From Rhopalosiphum padi (Eukaryota > Arthropoda > Insecta > Hemiptera > Aphididae), in the NCBI RefSeq assembly GCF_020882245.1, contig NC_083598.1:14563178-14627177 (forward strand): DNA of 64,000 nt, read 5' to 3'. Of the stretch, positions 61,950 through 64,000 are shown piece by piece. Positions within the stretch are counted from its first letter, which is position 1. Each line of letters opens with the position of its first letter. Under the pieces are notes generated by a model. It did no database searches and was not told the origin of the DNA. It saw only the letters and a list, made by a program, of their open reading frames with translations. The translations under genes and the position numbers were made by a program.

Positions 61950-61960
61950 ATATATAAAAG
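61950..61960 (+). promoter_or_regulatory. Candidate TATA box (TATATAAAAG)
   Basis: ATATATAAAAG matches the metazoan TATA consensus well and lies 56-66 bp before the ATG at 62016, leaving room for a start site near 61985. TATA-like text is common in AT-rich DNA, which limits its weight. Confidence 0.3.
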
Positions 61961-62015
61961 CTGTATATCGGTTATATACGCGAAAAACACAATGAAATGA
62001 TAGCGACTTTGTCAT

Positions 62016-62234
62016 ATGGGTCGTAAGTCACATTGGGACTTGAAAACTTGTCAGTTTACCACGCGCTCGCGATTGATGGTGGAAATTAAGTTATTCGTCA
62101 TTGGATACAACTTATATGATAGATGTCTTATATTAATATCATTTCATTCTTTTTTCCCCAAAGTCACCGCAGACGAGAAATATTATTTGCAATGGTACGA
62201 TTATAACGTGGTACCTACATATAAACGCAGATAA
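62016..62234 (+). CDS. Hypothetical small basic protein, 72 aa
   Basis: The frame starts MGRKSHWDLKTCQFTTRSRL, has a hydrophobic middle around LFVIGYNLYDRCLILI (about residues 26-41), and ends VTADEKYYLQWYDYNVVPTY before a basic KRR tail. GC and codon mix are above local background. Alternatively it is two exons: GTAAGT at 62023 and a TTTTTTCCCCAAAG acceptor-like site near 62163 would remove the hydrophobic middle. No family is recognised. Confidence 0.2.
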   Translation: MGRKSHWDLKTCQFTTRSRLMVEIKLFVIGYNLYDRCLILISFHSFFPKVTADEKYYLQWYDYNVVPTYKRR

Positions 62235-62239
62235 TAAGA

Positions 62240-64000
62240 AATGAAGATAATATAATTTAAAAATATCTGTGAAAGAAAAGTTTTTAAACTACGCAATTCT
62301 GATTTTGTTAAAACTATTATTAATTATAATTTATAACACAATTTTCTTGTCGAAGGTTTTATAGAGTAATTATTAATAATTTACCTGTATACTTTTATAA
62401 AATCTGAATACCGACATAGTTTTGAAAATATTTTACTCGTAGTAAATATTTACATAAAGTATATGCGTATATGCATATTATAGATTATATTTTTATATAA
62501 ATATAATATTACTTTTATGAGTTATGTTTTAGTACATTTTATTTATGTATTTTCACTATGCTCTATATATAGTAGTAATTTCCTTATTTAGTTTTCAAGG
62601 ATTTTTTTGAAAAACTAATATATAAGCTCTGAATCTTTTACCTTTATTCCCATTAAAAATATATATATATGTATTTATATGCAATGGGCATAGGGTCTGA
62701 ATGTCATTATATTAAACATTATTTTTGAAAAACGAATTTCCTATTAGTACATTCATAAGTATTTTAAATAATATATAAGCTTAAAACATTATTATTTAAG
62801 CTTAATAATGCGATATATTTGTAATATTTCATTTTCTAGTATAGTGATCAAAACTATTTTTATTTTTATGTTTTATTCTTTGTCATAACAAAGACATTAT
62901 TCAGCACTCAAATATACATATTATAAAAAAGCATTTGCTATTTTTGGCAAGTCGTCGATAGTTTATTGTGATGTAACCTCATTTCATAAAAATATAATAT
63001 TATACAAAGATTATATAAAAGATATTTAATATTTGTTTTCGTGCATGCGACCTCGAAGTTTAAGAAGTAGCAAAATAAATTTATAAACTGATTATTAGTG
63101 ATTTCTTAAATAAATACTTACTGAATAAAATAAATTATAAATACATTCCACGAGTTAAAAATGTTGATTAACGATGAAGTAACGTTATAGCTTTTTAATA
63201 CATTGATATTGTATTAAGCTTAACTTCGAAAATCAAATACTTTGCAACAATTTTTAATTTATAAACCTTTATTTTTTAATACAGTTAGTCATACTATAAA
63301 AAAATATTTTATATTATTTAATACTTGAATAATTGTAACAATAAATATAAATCGTTGGTAAATAGACTCATATAAGTTATTCATAATAAATATATAATTA
63401 AACCAATATATTATTATTTATTATTAATATTTCAAATAACTTTCCCGGTATATGGACCCAAGTATAATAGTTAGTGGTTAGGGTAAATTAATGTTACTTC
63501 TCTCATATTAGTGCGCACTTTACCTCAGTTAAACGATTATCAAAAGTTTGTAAGATATATGATCGACTTAGGTGAGTTGTTTAGTATGAACACTCATGTT
63601 ATAAGGAAAATATGAGTATACATGGATATGCTTTGTTTCGTTAGTTTTGTATTTTAACAATCTAATTTGAATACTAATAAGTACTAACGGTTAAAAAATT
63701 TAAATAATTTTAAGGTGGTAGTCTCTATGGTTAGGTAACTTAGGTGTGATATATGTGTTAAGTATAAGTTAGTACCTATATTCGATTATATTTATATACC
63801 TTGGTGTGTGGGTTGGTCTACTAAGTCAACGGCCTGTGCATATATTATTATATTATTGAGAAGCGATCTTATTTTACATACATACTACACATAAAAAATA
63901 CATTACTATTATAGATAGTGATACTATAGAGGAGTATAGATATCAACTCAATTACTATAAAATCATCTAAAAACTTATATGATAAATTTAAAGTGTGAAC
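62240..64000. other. AT-rich non-coding stretch
   Basis: No supported gene, RNA or transposon end up to the end of the window. Confidence 0.5.

Noticed and set aside
1..64000. CRISPR array, tRNA, rRNA or bacterial operon
   Set aside because: No regularly spaced repeats with unique spacers, no tRNA B-box with a foldable cloverleaf, no conserved rRNA words, and no ribosome-binding-site-linked gene strings were seen. The DNA is eukaryotic.

Overview
This is AT-rich eukaryotic DNA, roughly 70-75% A+T by eye. It has no rRNA, tRNA, operon or long open reading frame that I could recognise. Candidate genes show GT-AG introns of about 90 bp. Insect-type non-LTR retrotransposon relics, many short inverted-repeat transposons and frequent GGTA/TACC-type motifs suggest an insect, most likely an aphid or close relative. 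That assignment is inference from composition and repeat content, not proof. Most of the window is probably intergenic or intronic.

Layout. 1-3540: AT-rich DNA, then a CpG-rich patch (2330-2790) and simple repeats. 3560-6640: an old reverse-transcriptase relic on the minus strand (4440-5290). 6640-10265: three inverted-repeat elements in a row (6874-7318, 8479-9059, 9838-10265). 11645-11908: a short minus-strand ORF with a hydrophobic segment. 13958-20290: two hAT-type elements and one TA-flanked element. The larger hAT copy (19146-20290) keeps the start of a transposase. 21315-21711: a 5'-truncated Jockey-like retrotransposon end with a poly(A) tail. 24394-26590: the most gene-like part. It holds a minus-strand two-exon candidate for a 61-residue secreted peptide, a plus-strand two-exon candidate, and a CpG-rich block with canonical splice donors facing outward on both strands. 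27751-28515: another copy of the 8479/61028 element family. 31365-42767: a hAT end beside a perfect palindrome, an ATTGCGT repeat cluster, a second Jockey-like relic split by a 137-bp hAT MITE, and an 865-bp element with subterminal repeats and 9-bp target duplications. 44320-55311: further MITEs. 59733-60053: the best protein-domain hit, a MADF (Myb/SANT-like) DNA-binding exon on the minus strand. 60124-60294: a GC-rich palindromic element. 61028-61783: the best-preserved TA-flanked element, followed by a TATA box and a small ORF (61950-62234).

I found no metabolic pathway and no defence or mobile gene cluster. The novelty lies in undescribed small-gene candidates around 24.4-26.6 kb and in a well-resolved set of non-autonomous transposon families whose ends, target duplications and nesting can be read directly. 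All alignments were made by eye.
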